Shown here: positions 37,858-45,909 of the stretch, in pieces | Layout of the letters: every line of letters begins with the position of its first letter | Numbering within the stretch: the first letter of the stretch is position 1 | From: Actinocatenispora comari | GTDB taxonomy: Bacteria > Actinomycetota > Actinomycetes > Mycobacteriales > Micromonosporaceae | Direction: 5' to 3' | Length of the DNA: 64,000 bases | Assembly: GCF_017312725.1 (NCBI RefSeq) | Contig: NZ_BOPO01000050.1 | Span: 22,653-86,652 of the forward strand | Made by a program: the position numbers and the translations under genes | The notes under the pieces: model-generated | The model's database searches: none | Told to the model about the DNA's origin: nothing | The model's input: the letters and a program-made list of their open reading frames with translations, nothing else

Positions 37858-38319
37858 TCAGGTGGGCCCGGTCGCCGGCAACACCTTCTGCAACCAGTGG
37901 GTCGCGGACGGGTTGTCGTTGTACCGGGAGATCTCGACGTACCCGTGCCGGCGGTAGAGCCGCAGCGCCTCGGCCAGCGGGGCGGCGGTGTCCAGCCGCA
38001 TCGTGTGGCAGCCGAGGTCGCGGGCGGCGTCCTCGGCGACGGCGAGCAGCCGGCCGCCGAGCCCGGCGCCACGGCCGGCGGGACGCACGTACATGCGTTT
38101 GAGTTCGGCGATACCGGGGGCGATGGCGCGCACGGCGAGGCAGCCGAGCGGGGTGCCGTCGTCGGTGCAGCACACGATCATGCTGCCGTCGGTCGCCTCG
38201 GCGTCCGGGTCACCGCCGCCGCCGTCGAAGTCGTCGAGCCGGGACGCGACCTCGGCCAGGTATTCACGCAACAGTTCGGCCGCAGGTCGGTACGCCTCGG
38301 CTCCGCTCAGGATCTTCAT
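37858..38319 (-). CDS. GNAT acetyltransferase
   Basis: A 153-residue N-acetyltransferase starting MKILSGAEAYRPAAELL. It has the acetyl-CoA pyrophosphate loop ELKRMYVRPAGRGAGLGGRLL and RLDTAAPLAEALRLYRRHGYVEI, usual for small-molecule or antibiotic-related GNATs. The start codon is only 27 bases from the start of the divergent TetR gene, and a palindrome fills that space, so TetR very likely controls it. The substrate is unknown. Confidence 0.85.
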   Translation of the reverse strand: MKILSGAEAYRPAAELLREYLAEVASRLDDFDGGGGDPDAEATDGSMIVCCTDDGTPLGCLAVRAIAPGIAELKRMYVRPAGRGAGLGGRLLAVAEDAARDLGCHTMRLDTAAPLAEALRLYRRHGYVEISRYNDNPSATHWLQKVLPATGPT

Positions 38320-38325
38320 CGTACG

Positions 38326-38345
38326 ACGTACGGTACGCTGTACGT
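38326..38345. promoter_or_regulatory. Operator between divergent GNAT and TetR genes
   Basis: ACGTAC-N8-GTACGT is a perfect inverted repeat occupying most of the 27 bases between the two start codons. GTACG also recurs as direct repeats within it. Occupancy should block both genes. Confidence 0.65.
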
Positions 38346-38346
38346 T

Positions 38347-38970
38347 ATGCCGACGCAACGTCTCACCGCCGAGCAGATCACCGCCGCCGCCCTGGACCTG
38401 ATGGACGCGGAGGGCCTCGCCGCGGTGTCCATGCGCGCGCTCGCGCAGCGACTCGGCGTCGGCACCATGACCCTGTACGGCTACTACCGCTCCCGCGACG
38501 AGCTGCTCGACGCGGTCGTCGACGCTGCCACGGCCGACGCGGCGAACCACCACGGTTCCGGCCGTCCCGGCGGCGCACCGGTGGACGAGTTGACCCGGCT
38601 GTTCACCGCGCTGCACCGAACCCTGTCCGACCACCCGGCCCTGTACCGGATCCGGATGTCCCGGCCGTTCCTGAGTCCCGGCGTGCTGCGGCTGTGCGAC
38701 CGGGCCCTGGGGCAGTTGCGCCGTGCCGGGCTGGACGACGCGGCGGCGGTCCGCGGCTACCGGACGCTCTACCTTTTCACCCTCGGTTGCGTCACCTACG
38801 CGGGCCAGGACGCCGCGGACACCCGCAGCGCACTCGGTGCGCTACCGTCGGGTGATTTCCCTCACCTGAGCGCGGTGGCGCCGACGATGGTGGCGACGGC
38901 CGGCGGCCCGGACGAGTTCGCGACCGGGCTGACCACGCTGCTCGCCGCGATCCTCGGCCGCACCGGCTGA
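38347..38970 (+). CDS. TetR-family regulator
   Basis: A 207-residue protein beginning MPTQRLTAEQITAAALDLMD. The helix-turn-helix spans about residues 8-50 (LAAVSMRALAQRLGVGTMTLYGYYRSRDEL). The C-terminal part belongs to the TetR_C class with PGVLRLCDRALGQLRRAGLDDA, as in tetracycline-repressor-like proteins. It is divergent from a GNAT gene and should bind the palindrome between them, repressing both. Confidence 0.9.
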   Translation: MPTQRLTAEQITAAALDLMDAEGLAAVSMRALAQRLGVGTMTLYGYYRSRDELLDAVVDAATADAANHHGSGRPGGAPVDELTRLFTALHRTLSDHPALYRIRMSRPFLSPGVLRLCDRALGQLRRAGLDDAAAVRGYRTLYLFTLGCVTYAGQDAADTRSALGALPSGDFPHLSAVAPTMVATAGGPDEFATGLTTLLAAILGRTG

Positions 38971-39141
38971 TGCGGTCGCGCGCTCCGCGCTGCGCCCGAC
39001 GCGGCGGCCGTCGACCGGCGATCCCGTTCCGGCCCGTTGCCGCCTCGGCGGGGCTGGCGTCACGGTTCGCACTCCGCCAAGATGTCCCGGGGGCTGCTCA
39101 CGGTAGCCTTCAGCCGCGAGCTGATCCCCTCGGCGAGCGAC

Positions 39142-39214
39142 GCGCCCGTAGCTCAGTGGATAGAGCAGCTGCCTTCTAAGCAGACGGTCGTAGGTTCGAG
39201 TCCTACCGGGCGCA
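39142..39214 (+). tRNA. tRNA-Arg (anticodon TCT)
   Basis: Acceptor stem GCGCCCG/CGGGCGC, D arm GCTC-AGTGGATA-GAGC, anticodon loop CTTCTAA with TCT, T arm GTAGG-TTCGAGT-CCTAC and discriminator A. It reads AGA codons, which are rare here. The first pair of the anticodon stem (G-A) is a mismatch. CCA is not encoded. No integrase gene or repeated 3' end is seen nearby. Confidence 0.93.
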
Positions 39215-39314
39215 CCTCGTTTACCCAGGTCAGCGAGTTGCCGCCGGGTCGGTTCGGCGCGAGTGGCCGCCTCGGTACCGGCGCCGGTAGCAACCCCGCC
39301 CCGACCCGGGCGGG

Positions 39315-39482
39315 TCAGCCATCGTTCGGACCCGTTCGGCCGGCCCGCGCGGCCCGCAACGCGGCCCTCGCCTCGCGCACGAGCCGGGCGTGCCGTCGTG
39401 CCAGCTCCTCGACCCGTCGCGCCCGCTGCGCCGGGGACAGGCCGGTCAGCCCGAGTCGCTCGTCTCGCGCCCGCTGAGACAT
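39315..39482 (-). CDS. Small basic helical protein, 55 aa
   Basis: A 55-codon frame starting MSQRARDERLGLTGL, with GGGAAGGGG about six bases upstream of its ATG. It is almost entirely helical and Arg/Ala-rich (SPAQRARRVEELARRHARL). Third-position GC is very high and the ribosome-binding site is good, so it is probably real. It may be cotranscribed with the 73-residue gene 22 bases upstream. Function unknown. Confidence 0.6.
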   Translation of the reverse strand: MSQRARDERLGLTGLSPAQRARRVEELARRHARLVREARAALRAARAGRTGPNDG

Positions 39483-39504
39483 CCGCGCCCCTTCCCGGCG
39501 ACGG

Positions 39505-39726
39505 CTACTGCCGCGGTCTGGCGTGGAAGCCGAGGATACCGACGTGTTCCTCGCCGTACCGGTCGTCGCCGGTGTCGAACTGGCCGGACGAGGTGCCCGC
39601 GTCGCCCCGGCCGAAGCGGGTTTCGCGCCACAGTGCCAGCGCGACCGGGGCGAGTTCGGCGTGGCCCGCGTCCTTCGCTTCGATCTCGACGATGTGGCCG
39701 GCGGTCTCGATCCGAACCCGGGTCAT
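39505..39726 (-). CDS. Small hypothetical protein, 73 aa
   Basis: A 73-residue protein starting MTRVRIETAGHIVEIEAKD with GAGGAGG five bases before the ATG. The first 40 residues look like a beta-alpha unit with ELAPVALALWRETR; the rest is Gly-rich and polar, ending HVGILGFHARPRQ. Similar short actinobacterial proteins begin with an I-E-x-x-G-H-x-V-E motif, but no function is known to me. The small basic protein gene follows on the same strand. Confidence 0.65.
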   Translation of the reverse strand: MTRVRIETAGHIVEIEAKDAGHAELAPVALALWRETRFGRGDAGTSSGQFDTGDDRYGEEHVGILGFHARPRQ

Positions 39727-39886
39727 CGAATCCTCCTCGCAGCACGCTCGGCCGGCGACGTCCGCGGCCGGTACCACGATCGCAGCCCGGTACCAGTCGC
39801 GCCCTCGCCCACCCGGGCAGCGCGGCCGCCGGGATCGGCTCCGGGATCGCCGAACCGGTTGCGGCTCGGCGACCGAGGCGATAACG

Positions 39887-39904
39887 TACAACCAAATGGT
39901 TGTA
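39887..39904. promoter_or_regulatory. ArsR operator overlapping its own start codon
   Basis: TACAACCA-AA-TGGTTGTA is a perfect 8-2-8 inverted repeat covering the ATG (39896-39898) of the ArsR-type gene. This is the form of site bound by actinobacterial ArsR proteins and implies autorepression. Confidence 0.75.
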
Positions 39905-40243
39905 GATGACTTGTCGGACGGCGAGCTGGACCGGGTCTTCCGAGCGTTGGCGGACCCGACCAGGCGCGACATCCTGGTCCGCACGATGCGGGCCGGCGAA
40001 TCGGTGTCGTCGCTCGCCGCGCACTACCGGATGAGCTTCGCCGCGGTGCAGAAACACGTCGCCGTGCTCGAACGGGCGGGGCTCGTCAACAAACAACGGC
40101 ACGGGAGGGAGCAGATCGTGCACGGTGACCCCGAGACGCTGCACCGGGCCACGACGCTGCTCGAGCGGTACGAGCGGCTCTGGACCGACCGCGCCACACG
40201 CATCGCCGGCATCCTCGCCGACGAGGAAGGGAGCACGACATGA
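39896..40243 (+). CDS. ArsR-family regulator paired with SRPBCC protein
   Basis: A 115-residue winged-helix protein starting MVVDDLSDGELDRVFRALAD. It shows the ArsR pattern ALADPTRRDILVRTM, SVSSLAAHYRMSFAAVQKHVAVLERAGLV and KQRHGREQIVHGD, without metal-binding Cys. It belongs to the group paired with AHSA1-like proteins and overlaps the next gene by ATGA. A perfect palindrome covers its start, so a leaderless autoregulated message is inferred. Confidence 0.9.
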   Translation: MVVDDLSDGELDRVFRALADPTRRDILVRTMRAGESVSSLAAHYRMSFAAVQKHVAVLERAGLVNKQRHGREQIVHGDPETLHRATTLLERYERLWTDRATRIAGILADEEGSTT

Positions 40244-40731
40244 CAGTCCTGAAGGACACCGCCGATCCAGCCACGTTGACCCTGACGTTCGTGGCGGAGT
40301 TCGACGCCGCGCCCGAGGAGGTCTGGCAGGTGTGGGAGGACCCGCGCAAGCTGGAGCGCTGGTGGGGGCCGCCGACCTACCCGGCGGCGTTCACCCGGCA
40401 CGAGTTCGTCGAGGGCGGCGAGTGCCGCTACCACATGACCGGGCCGGAGGGCGACCAACACCACGCCTGGTGGCGGATCGAGTCGATCGACAAGCCGCAC
40501 ACGCTGGAGATCGAGGACGGCTTCTCCGGCGACGACGGCGAACCGCTGCCCGACGACGAGCCGGTCACCATGCGGGTCACGTTCGAGCCGACCGACGGCG
40601 GCACCCGGATGACGACGGTGACGCACTTCGCCAGTACCGAGCAACTGGAGAAGATGCTCGAGATGGGGATGCAGGAGGGCATGCGGCTGGCGATGGGCCA
40701 GATCGACGCCGTACTGGCGTCCGCCGCCTGA
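40240..40731 (+). CDS. SRPBCC / AHSA1-domain protein
   Basis: A 163-residue START-like protein. Family marks are LTFVAEFDAAPEEVWQVWEDP, LERWWGPPTYPA and the C-terminal amphipathic helix EQLEKMLEMGMQEGMRLAMGQ. Such proteins bind hydrophobic ligands or modify regulators; as the partner of an ArsR protein it may be part of a ligand-sensing or detoxification pair. It starts within the ArsR stop (ATGA) and is followed by a 19-bp terminator. Confidence 0.9.
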   Translation: MTVLKDTADPATLTLTFVAEFDAAPEEVWQVWEDPRKLERWWGPPTYPAAFTRHEFVEGGECRYHMTGPEGDQHHAWWRIESIDKPHTLEIEDGFSGDDGEPLPDDEPVTMRVTFEPTDGGTRMTTVTHFASTEQLEKMLEMGMQEGMRLAMGQIDAVLASAA

Positions 40732-40763
40732 GCGGGCGCCGCGCGGCGACGAGCGTACCGACC

Positions 40764-40806
40764 GAGGGGCCGGTGGGGAGGGTTCGGCCCTTCCCACCGG
40801 CCCCTC
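40764..40806 (+). terminator. 19-bp terminator after the ArsR-SRPBCC operon
   Basis: Bases 40764-40782 pair with 40788-40806 along 19 bp with a single G-U pair, around loop TTCGG. It lies 33 bases after the SRPBCC stop. Confidence 0.85.
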
Positions 40807-40877
40807 CAGGCGATCTTGGGCGAAAGCCCGCCGCAGTACCGGCCACCGTCGCTACCTTGTGGCCGGGGGGTGGCGAC

Positions 40878-41063
40878 ATGGCGAACACCGGAGTGAGCAC
40901 CGGCGTCGGGGTCGTGGGGTCGATCATCATCGCGATCTCGTGCGGCTACATGGCCTATCTGAAGGGCCGCGGCAAGTGGCTGTGGGGCATCCTCGGCTTC
41001 TTCTTCACGCTGATCATCCTGATCATCGTGATGTTGTTGCCGCGCAAGACACCTCGCCCGTGA
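40878..41063 (+). CDS. Small two-TM membrane protein, 61 aa
   Basis: A 61-residue protein starting MANTGVSTGVGVVG, after GGGGGGTGG. Two hydrophobic segments (VVGSIIIAISCGYMAYL and WLWGILGFFFTLIILIIVMLL) flank a short basic loop KGRGKW; the C-terminus is basic. Function unknown. It is bounded by strong hairpins on both sides, so it is a single-gene transcript. Confidence 0.7.
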   Translation: MANTGVSTGVGVVGSIIIAISCGYMAYLKGRGKWLWGILGFFFTLIILIIVMLLPRKTPRP

Positions 41064-41068
41064 CGCCG

Positions 41069-41096
41069 CCGGGCGGCGTGCCGGCACGCCGCCCGG
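41069..41096. terminator. 12-bp perfect terminator hairpin
   Basis: CCGGGCGGCGTG (41069-41080) pairs with CACGCCGCCCGG (41085-41096) around CCGG, six bases after the stop of the small membrane protein gene. Confidence 0.8.
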
Positions 41097-41297
41097 ACCG
41101 ATCGGCGGCAATCGATGGGTAAGGGTTCCGGCTCGGCCCGGTGATCATGGCCGGCGGCGTGGCACGCTAGCAGGTGGTGATCGCAGGGTCGCGGAAACCG
41201 TAGAGTGCATCCCCCGGCTGGTTGGAATGCCGTATACGAGGGTATTAGTAACTCATGATCGAGTGACGTCGTCGCCGCGGCGGGCTGGAGGCGGGAC

Positions 41298-42854
41298 ATG
41301 GGTATCCGACGGGATTTCGACACCCACGACGTTGCGTTGCAGGACACCGACTTCCGGCCCGACGCCGAGTTCGAGACTGCGGTGCACGGCTACGACCGCG
41401 GCCAGGTGCGGCGCTACGCCGACCGGGTCGAGCGCACCCTGACCGAGCTCGCCGTGCGGATGGCCCGCAGCCAGGACCGGGAACGCGCGCTGGCGCTCCA
41501 GCTCGCGGAGCTGAAGGCCGACCAGTTCGCCGAGCAACGTGAAGTCGCCATCGCCGAACTGTCCCACACCCAGTTCCTGGGTGGTCGGATGGAGCAGTTG
41601 CTCGGCGCGTCGGAGCAACTGGCGGCCGAGATCGTCGAGCAGGCGCACACCGAGGCCGAACGGGTCCGGGCCGAGGCGCGCGACGCCGCCGAGCACGCCC
41701 GTACGGCCGCCGAGAACGAGGCGGCGGCCCGGATCGGTACGGTGCAGCGCGAGATCGACGAGACGCTCGGTGCGGCGCGGCAGGAGGCCGCGAACATGGT
41801 GTCGGCCGCGAAGCAGGAGGCCACGACCACGCTGACCGGAGCGCACCGGGAGGCGGACGCCGCGCTGCACTCGGCCCGGTCCGAGGCGGACGCGACGCTG
41901 TCGTCGGCGCGTGAGGTCGCCGCCGGGTCGGTGGACGCGGCCCGGCAGGAGGCGGACGAGACGCTGACCGCGGCGCGTACCAGCGCGCAGCAGCTGGTGT
42001 CCGCCGCCCGCGAGCAGGCCGACTCCACCCTGGGCGCCGCGCGCCAGGAGGCGCAGCAGACGCTGGGCGAGGCGCACCGTACCGCGAAGAGCACCGTCGA
42101 CGCCGCCCGCGCCCAGGCCGAGCAGGCGGTCGCCGAGGCGCGGGGCCAGGTCGACCAGATCCGCGGCGACGCGACCGCGGCGGCGACCGCGGAGCGGAAC
42201 GCGGCGCACCGGGACGCCACCGCGTTGCTGGCCGCGGCCGAACGCGACGCCACCGCCGAGCGAACGGCGGCGCACGAGGCCGCGACGACCGAGCTGGACG
42301 CGGCACGGCACGAGGCGGCGACCGAGCGGGAGACCGCGCGGCGGGAGGCGGCCGCCGAGCGGGAGACGGCACACGAGAAGGCGACCGCCGAGTTGACCGC
42401 GGCGCACGAGGCGGCCGAGGCGGAGCGGGCGCAGGCGCACAGCCAGGCCACCGCGCAGCTCGCCGACGCGCAGCTGAAGGCCAGCGCCGAGCTGGCGGAC
42501 GCGCACGAGCGGGCCACCGCGGAGCTGGCCGAGGCGCACCGGCAGGCGACCCAGGAGCTCGCGGCGGCCAACCACGACGCCGAACAGACCCGCGCCGCGG
42601 CACAGGCACAGGCCGAGCAGATCCTGGTCGACGCGCGGCACCGGTTCGCCCAGCTGACCCAGCTGCGGCACCGCATCCAGCACGAGATCGCGACGATCCA
42701 GTCGACGGTCGAGGCGCTCGCCGGCGACGCGACGCCGCCGCTCGGCACCACCGCCGACCCGCGTTGGCCGGTGGAGAACGCGCCGCGCCGGCACCGCGCC
42801 GACGACCGCAAGGTGAGCGAGGCGCTGTCCGTGGTGGACGCCGGCGACCGCTGA
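41298..42854 (+). CDS. DivIVA-like coiled-coil protein with exact 11-residue repeats
   Basis: A 518-residue protein with GGAGG before the ATG. Residues 20-110 resemble a DivIVA-type lipid-binding/coiled-coil start (FETAVHGYDRGQVRRYADRVERTL). Residues 157-288 contain twelve consecutive 11-residue units, each starting with Leu or Val (157, 168, 179, 190, 201, 212, 223, 234, 245, 256, 267, 278) and of form L-x-x-A-R-x-E-A-x-x-x. Less regular Ala/Glu/Arg coiled coil continues to about 475. Hendecad coiled coils occur in Scy and FilP, organisers of polar growth in Streptomyces; a cytoskeletal role is inferred. Ends in a basic disordered tail. Confidence 0.8.
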   Translation: MGIRRDFDTHDVALQDTDFRPDAEFETAVHGYDRGQVRRYADRVERTLTELAVRMARSQDRERALALQLAELKADQFAEQREVAIAELSHTQFLGGRMEQLLGASEQLAAEIVEQAHTEAERVRAEARDAAEHARTAAENEAAARIGTVQREIDETLGAARQEAANMVSAAKQEATTTLTGAHREADAALHSARSEADATLSSAREVAAGSVDAARQEADETLTAARTSAQQLVSAAREQADSTLGAARQEAQQTLGEAHRTAKSTVDAARAQAEQAVAEARGQVDQIRGDATAAATAERNAAHRDATALLAAAERDATAERTAAHEAATTELDAARHEAATERETARREAAAERETAHEKATAELTAAHEAAEAERAQAHSQATAQLADAQLKASAELADAHERATAELAEAHRQATQELAAANHDAEQTRAAAQAQAEQILVDARHRFAQLTQLRHRIQHEIATIQSTVEALAGDATPPLGTTADPRWPVENAPRRHRADDRKVSEALSVVDAGDR

Positions 42855-42944
42855 CCCGGTCGCGACGCCTCGCGAGCCGCACCGGGGGCGGCGCGGTCGG
42901 GCCACCCCGGTACGGCCCGGGCCGGACGGTCGTAGGGTCGGGGC

Positions 42945-43406
42945 ATGGTGAGTTACGCGAGCGCGAACACGGTGGATCGGGACGGGCTGCTCGACTTCGT
43001 CCGGCCCCGGCACCATGCGGTGCTGATCACCACCCGCCGGGACGGCCGGCCGCAGACCTCCCCGGTCACCTGCGGTACCGACGGCGCCGGCCGGGTGGTG
43101 GTCTCGACCTACCCGCAGCGGGCCAAGGTGCACAACGTCCGGCGCGATCCGCGGGTGAGCCTGTGCGTGCTCTCCGACGAGTTCAACGGGCCGTACGTGC
43201 AGCTCGACGGCACCGCCGAGGTGCGCGACCTGCCCGAGGCGCTGGACGACCTGGTGGAGTACTACCGGGGCATCGCCGGCGAGCATCCGGACTGGGACGA
43301 GTACCGGGCCGCGATGCAGCGCCAGGGAAAGTGCCTGATCCGGGTCACGATCGAGCGGTGGGGACCGATCGCCGAGGGCGGCTTCCCCCCGCCCGCGGCC
43401 GACTGA
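42945..43406 (+). CDS. PPOX-class F420/FMN-dependent oxidoreductase
   Basis: A 153-residue split-barrel flavin or F420 enzyme. Family features are LLDFVRPRHHAVLITTRRDGRPQTSPV, VVVSTYPQRAKVHNVRRDPRVSLCVL and YVQLDGTAEV, resembling the Rv1155 group. F420 is common in actinobacteria; the substrate is unknown. TAGGGT six bases before the ATG suggests a leaderless message. A methyltransferase gene follows after 73 bases. Confidence 0.85.
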   Translation: MVSYASANTVDRDGLLDFVRPRHHAVLITTRRDGRPQTSPVTCGTDGAGRVVVSTYPQRAKVHNVRRDPRVSLCVLSDEFNGPYVQLDGTAEVRDLPEALDDLVEYYRGIAGEHPDWDEYRAAMQRQGKCLIRVTIERWGPIAEGGFPPPAAD

Positions 43407-43479
43407 CCACCGAGGCTCGCACGACGCCGGTGGCCGAAACCGGTCGCGCGAGACGCCGCCGGTCGGCCAGACTGCGGGC

Positions 43480-44235
43480 ATGCCCAGCACGTTCGATGAC
43501 CTCGTCGCCGAGGCGCTGGCGGTACCGGCCGGGTGGGACTTCGGCTGGCTCGCCGGCCGGGCCGACGAGGCACGGCCGTGGTGGCGCTACTCGCACCTGG
43601 TGACCGAGCGGATGGCCGCCGCTCGCGCCGCGCTCGACATCCAGACCGGTGCCGGTGAACTGCTCGCCCGGCTGCCGGTCGTGCCGCCGCGGCTGGCCGC
43701 GACCGAGTCCTGGCCGCCGAACGTGGCGCTGGCGCGAAGCCGGCTGGCGCCGCTGGGCGGCACCGTGGTCGAGGTCGCCGACGACGCCGACCTGCCGTTC
43801 GACGACGGCTCGTTCGACCTGGTCACCTGCCGGCATCCGACGGTCCTGCGGTGGTCGGAGATCGCCCGGGTGCTGGCGCCGGGCGGCAGCTACCTGTCCC
43901 AGCAGGTCGGGGCCGGTTCGGTACGGGAGCTGACCGACGCGCTGATGGGCCCGCAGCCGGTGAGCCAGGTGCGGGCCGCCGCCCGGGCCCTCGGCCGGGC
44001 CGAGGCGGCGGGCCTGGACGTCGTCCGGCTGCACCAGCAGTCGCTGCCGATGCGGTTCGACGACATCGCCGCGGTCATCGTGTTCCTGCGGACGGTAGTG
44101 TGGATCGTGCCGGACTTCGACGTCGAGCGCTACCGCGACCAGCTGGTCGCGCTGCACGACCGGATCACCGCGCACGGCCCGTTCCGGGCCACCTCGGAGC
44201 GGTTCCTGATCGAGGCCCGCCGCCCGGCGAGCTGA
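43480..44235 (+). CDS. Class I SAM-dependent methyltransferase
   Basis: A 251-residue methyltransferase starting MPSTFDDLVAEALAVPAG. The binding-core start LDIQTGAGELLARLP replaces the usual D-x-G-x-G; post-I and motif IV are VVEVADDADLPFDDGSFDLVTCRH and the motif V region is RVLAPGGSYLSQQVG. The arrangement resembles UbiE-like enzymes of actinobacteria. The substrate is unknown. It converges with a disrupted second methyltransferase gene. Confidence 0.85.
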   Translation: MPSTFDDLVAEALAVPAGWDFGWLAGRADEARPWWRYSHLVTERMAAARAALDIQTGAGELLARLPVVPPRLAATESWPPNVALARSRLAPLGGTVVEVADDADLPFDDGSFDLVTCRHPTVLRWSEIARVLAPGGSYLSQQVGAGSVRELTDALMGPQPVSQVRAAARALGRAEAAGLDVVRLHQQSLPMRFDDIAAVIVFLRTVVWIVPDFDVERYRDQLVALHDRITAHGPFRATSERFLIEARRPAS

Positions 44236-44351
44236 CCCGCCGTCCCGCACCCGGCAGCCGCGCCGGACCGCTCGTCCACCGTCGTACCGCCCGCCATCCC
44301 GATCCAGCCGCCGGTTCAGACGAGCAAGGCCGCTCGGGCGGGTCAGGCAGG

Positions 44352-45324
44352 TCAGGCGGGGACGGTGGCGGCGGCGAGCACGGCGGCGGTTGGCACCGCG
44401 CAGGCGCCGTCTGCGTTGCGGTACGGCTCGGCCAGCCGGCCCAGTTCGGCCCGGATCCGGTCCCGGGTGGCGGCCGGCTGCGCGGCGAGCAGCACGCTGG
44501 CGGTACCGATCCCACCCTCGGCGCCGGCCCACCAGTCGGCGACCGTGGTCCGGTGCAGCCAGTCCAGCCGCCGCCCGGTCACCTCGGTCAACCCGGCGGC
44601 GGACAACAGCCCCGACAACCCGGCCACGGTACGGGCGAAGTCGTGTTCGGCGGCCAGCCGCGGCAGCACGACCGGCTCCGCGGCGACCGCCCGGACCGCC
44701 TCGCCCAGCAGCGACTGCAGCCGCGGCGGCGGGTACGGCCAGATCGTGACGGCGATGCGGCCGCCCGGCCGGGTCAGCCGGGCCAGCTCGGCGACCGCGG
44801 CGGCGGGCACCCCGACGTGGTTGAGTACGAAGTTTGCGACCACCGCGTCGAACGCTCCGGTGGCGAACGGCAGCGCCGGCACGGCACCGACCCGTACCGC
44901 GGCGCCGGGTGCGGCCGACCGGGCCGCCGCGGCCATGCCGGCATCGGCGTCGACCGCGGTGACCAGCGCGCCCCGGCCCAGCGCGACCGCGGCGACGGTG
45001 CCGGTGCCCGTACCGACGTCCAGCGTGCGGGTACCGGCGGTGACCGCGGCGGCGTCGAGCAGCGCACCGGCCGGGTACGCGCACAGGGGTGCGAAGGTGC
45101 AGGCGAAGGTTGCGGTGCCGCCGCGCCGCCAGGGGCTGTCTCGAGGTCCCCGGCCGAGCGAGGCGAGTCCCGTTTGCTCGCTCGCAAGGCGGAGGGCAGT
45201 TCGTGTGCCGGGCTTGCACACGGGCTGACCGACAACGCCGCGAGCGGGCAAACGGGGCCGCCGCAGCCGGCACGCGGACTTCGAGACGGCCCTAAGCCCG
45301 CTCGTAGCGGTCGAACGCGGTCAT
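44352..45324 (-). pseudogene. SAM-dependent methyltransferase gene interrupted by a palindromic element
   Basis: The downstream part encodes a full methyltransferase core (TFAPLCAYPAGALLDAA, LDVGTGTGTVAAVAL, VLNHVGVPAAAVAELARLTRPGGRIAV). The expected N-terminus is found separately: ATG at 45324 with GGGGAGGG upstream encodes MTAFDRYERA and then meets TAG at 45292-45294, exactly where a foldback element begins. The frame resumes after the element as W-R-R-G-G-T-A. The intervening 163 bases also shift the frame. An in-frame ATG inside the element (45251) would permit a 299-residue chimeric product, so partial function is not excluded. Confidence 0.8.
45131..45294. mobile_element. MITE-like foldback element, about 160 bp
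   Basis: Terminal inverted repeats GGGCTGTCTCGAGGTCC (45133-45149) and GGACTTCGAGACGGCCC (45276-45292) match at 15 of 17 bases. Inner arms pair too: 45169-45185 with 45240-45256 (16 of 17) and CGTGTGC (45202-45208) with GCACACG (45216-45222). All share one centre near 45212.5, so the whole element is an imperfect palindrome. The ends resemble those of IS5-type elements. No transposase is encoded and no target duplication is certain. Confidence 0.8.
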
Positions 45325-45468
45325 GCCGTCCCTCCCCTGGTCCGCCGAACCGGCACTGTCATGATCGGCGAACCCGCCGCGGACGTGCGGGTCAGGGTCG
45401 ATAATCGCGGGAAGGGTCGGCCGCGGTGGGCGCGGGCCGGGACGAGACAGACCCGCTCGGGAGGTGCC

Positions 45469-45909
45469 ATGAGCGAGCCGGATCCGGTACGGCGACTGCG
45501 CGACGAGCTGGACACGGTGGGCGAGCAGCGCCGGCAGCTGGCCGCGACGCTGGCCGACGACCGGCAGCCCGGGGACACCGCCGACCAGGCCGAGGGCATC
45601 GAGCGGGCGAACGAGCTGCGCCGGCTGGATGCGCGCATCGCGCAGTTGCAGCGGCTGCTGGACGGCGGGGACACCGGTACCGGCCTGCCGTTCGGGACCC
45701 GCGCGGTGCTGCGGTTCGCCGACGGCGACACCGAACGGGTCGAGATCGCGCCGGTGCCGGCGAGCGGCAGCGGCAGCGCGGCGATCACCCGGGAGAGCCC
45801 GCTCGCGCGGGCGCTGACCGGGCACGCCGTCGGCGACATCGTCACCTGGCGCACCCCGGGCGGCGACGCGTCGGCCGAGCTGGTCGAGCTGCGCCCGCCG
45901 ACCACCTGA
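45469..45909 (+). CDS. GreA/GreB-like C-terminal domain protein
   Basis: A 146-residue protein with GGGAGG before its ATG. Residues 1-65 form an antiparallel coiled coil (RRLRDELDTVGEQRRQLAATL, ANELRRLDARIAQLQRLL) and residues 70-146 the Gre C-terminal FKBP-like domain (GTRAVLRFADGDTERVEI, TRESPLARALTGHAVGDIVTW). Gre factors stimulate transcript cleavage by RNA polymerase. The acidic tip of the coiled coil is not obvious, so it may act as a competitor (Rnk- or Gfh-like) instead. Confidence 0.8.
   Translation: MSEPDPVRRLRDELDTVGEQRRQLAATLADDRQPGDTADQAEGIERANELRRLDARIAQLQRLLDGGDTGTGLPFGTRAVLRFADGDTERVEIAPVPASGSGSAAITRESPLARALTGHAVGDIVTWRTPGGDASAELVELRPPTT

Noticed and set aside
39142..39320. 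Integrative element attached at tRNA-Arg
   Set aside because: No integrase, excisionase or repeated tRNA 3' end is visible on either side.
44352..45251. Intact 299-residue methyltransferase starting at 45251
   Set aside because: Its first 40 residues are encoded by the inserted palindromic element, and the true start with a ribosome-binding site lies at 45324 beyond a stop.
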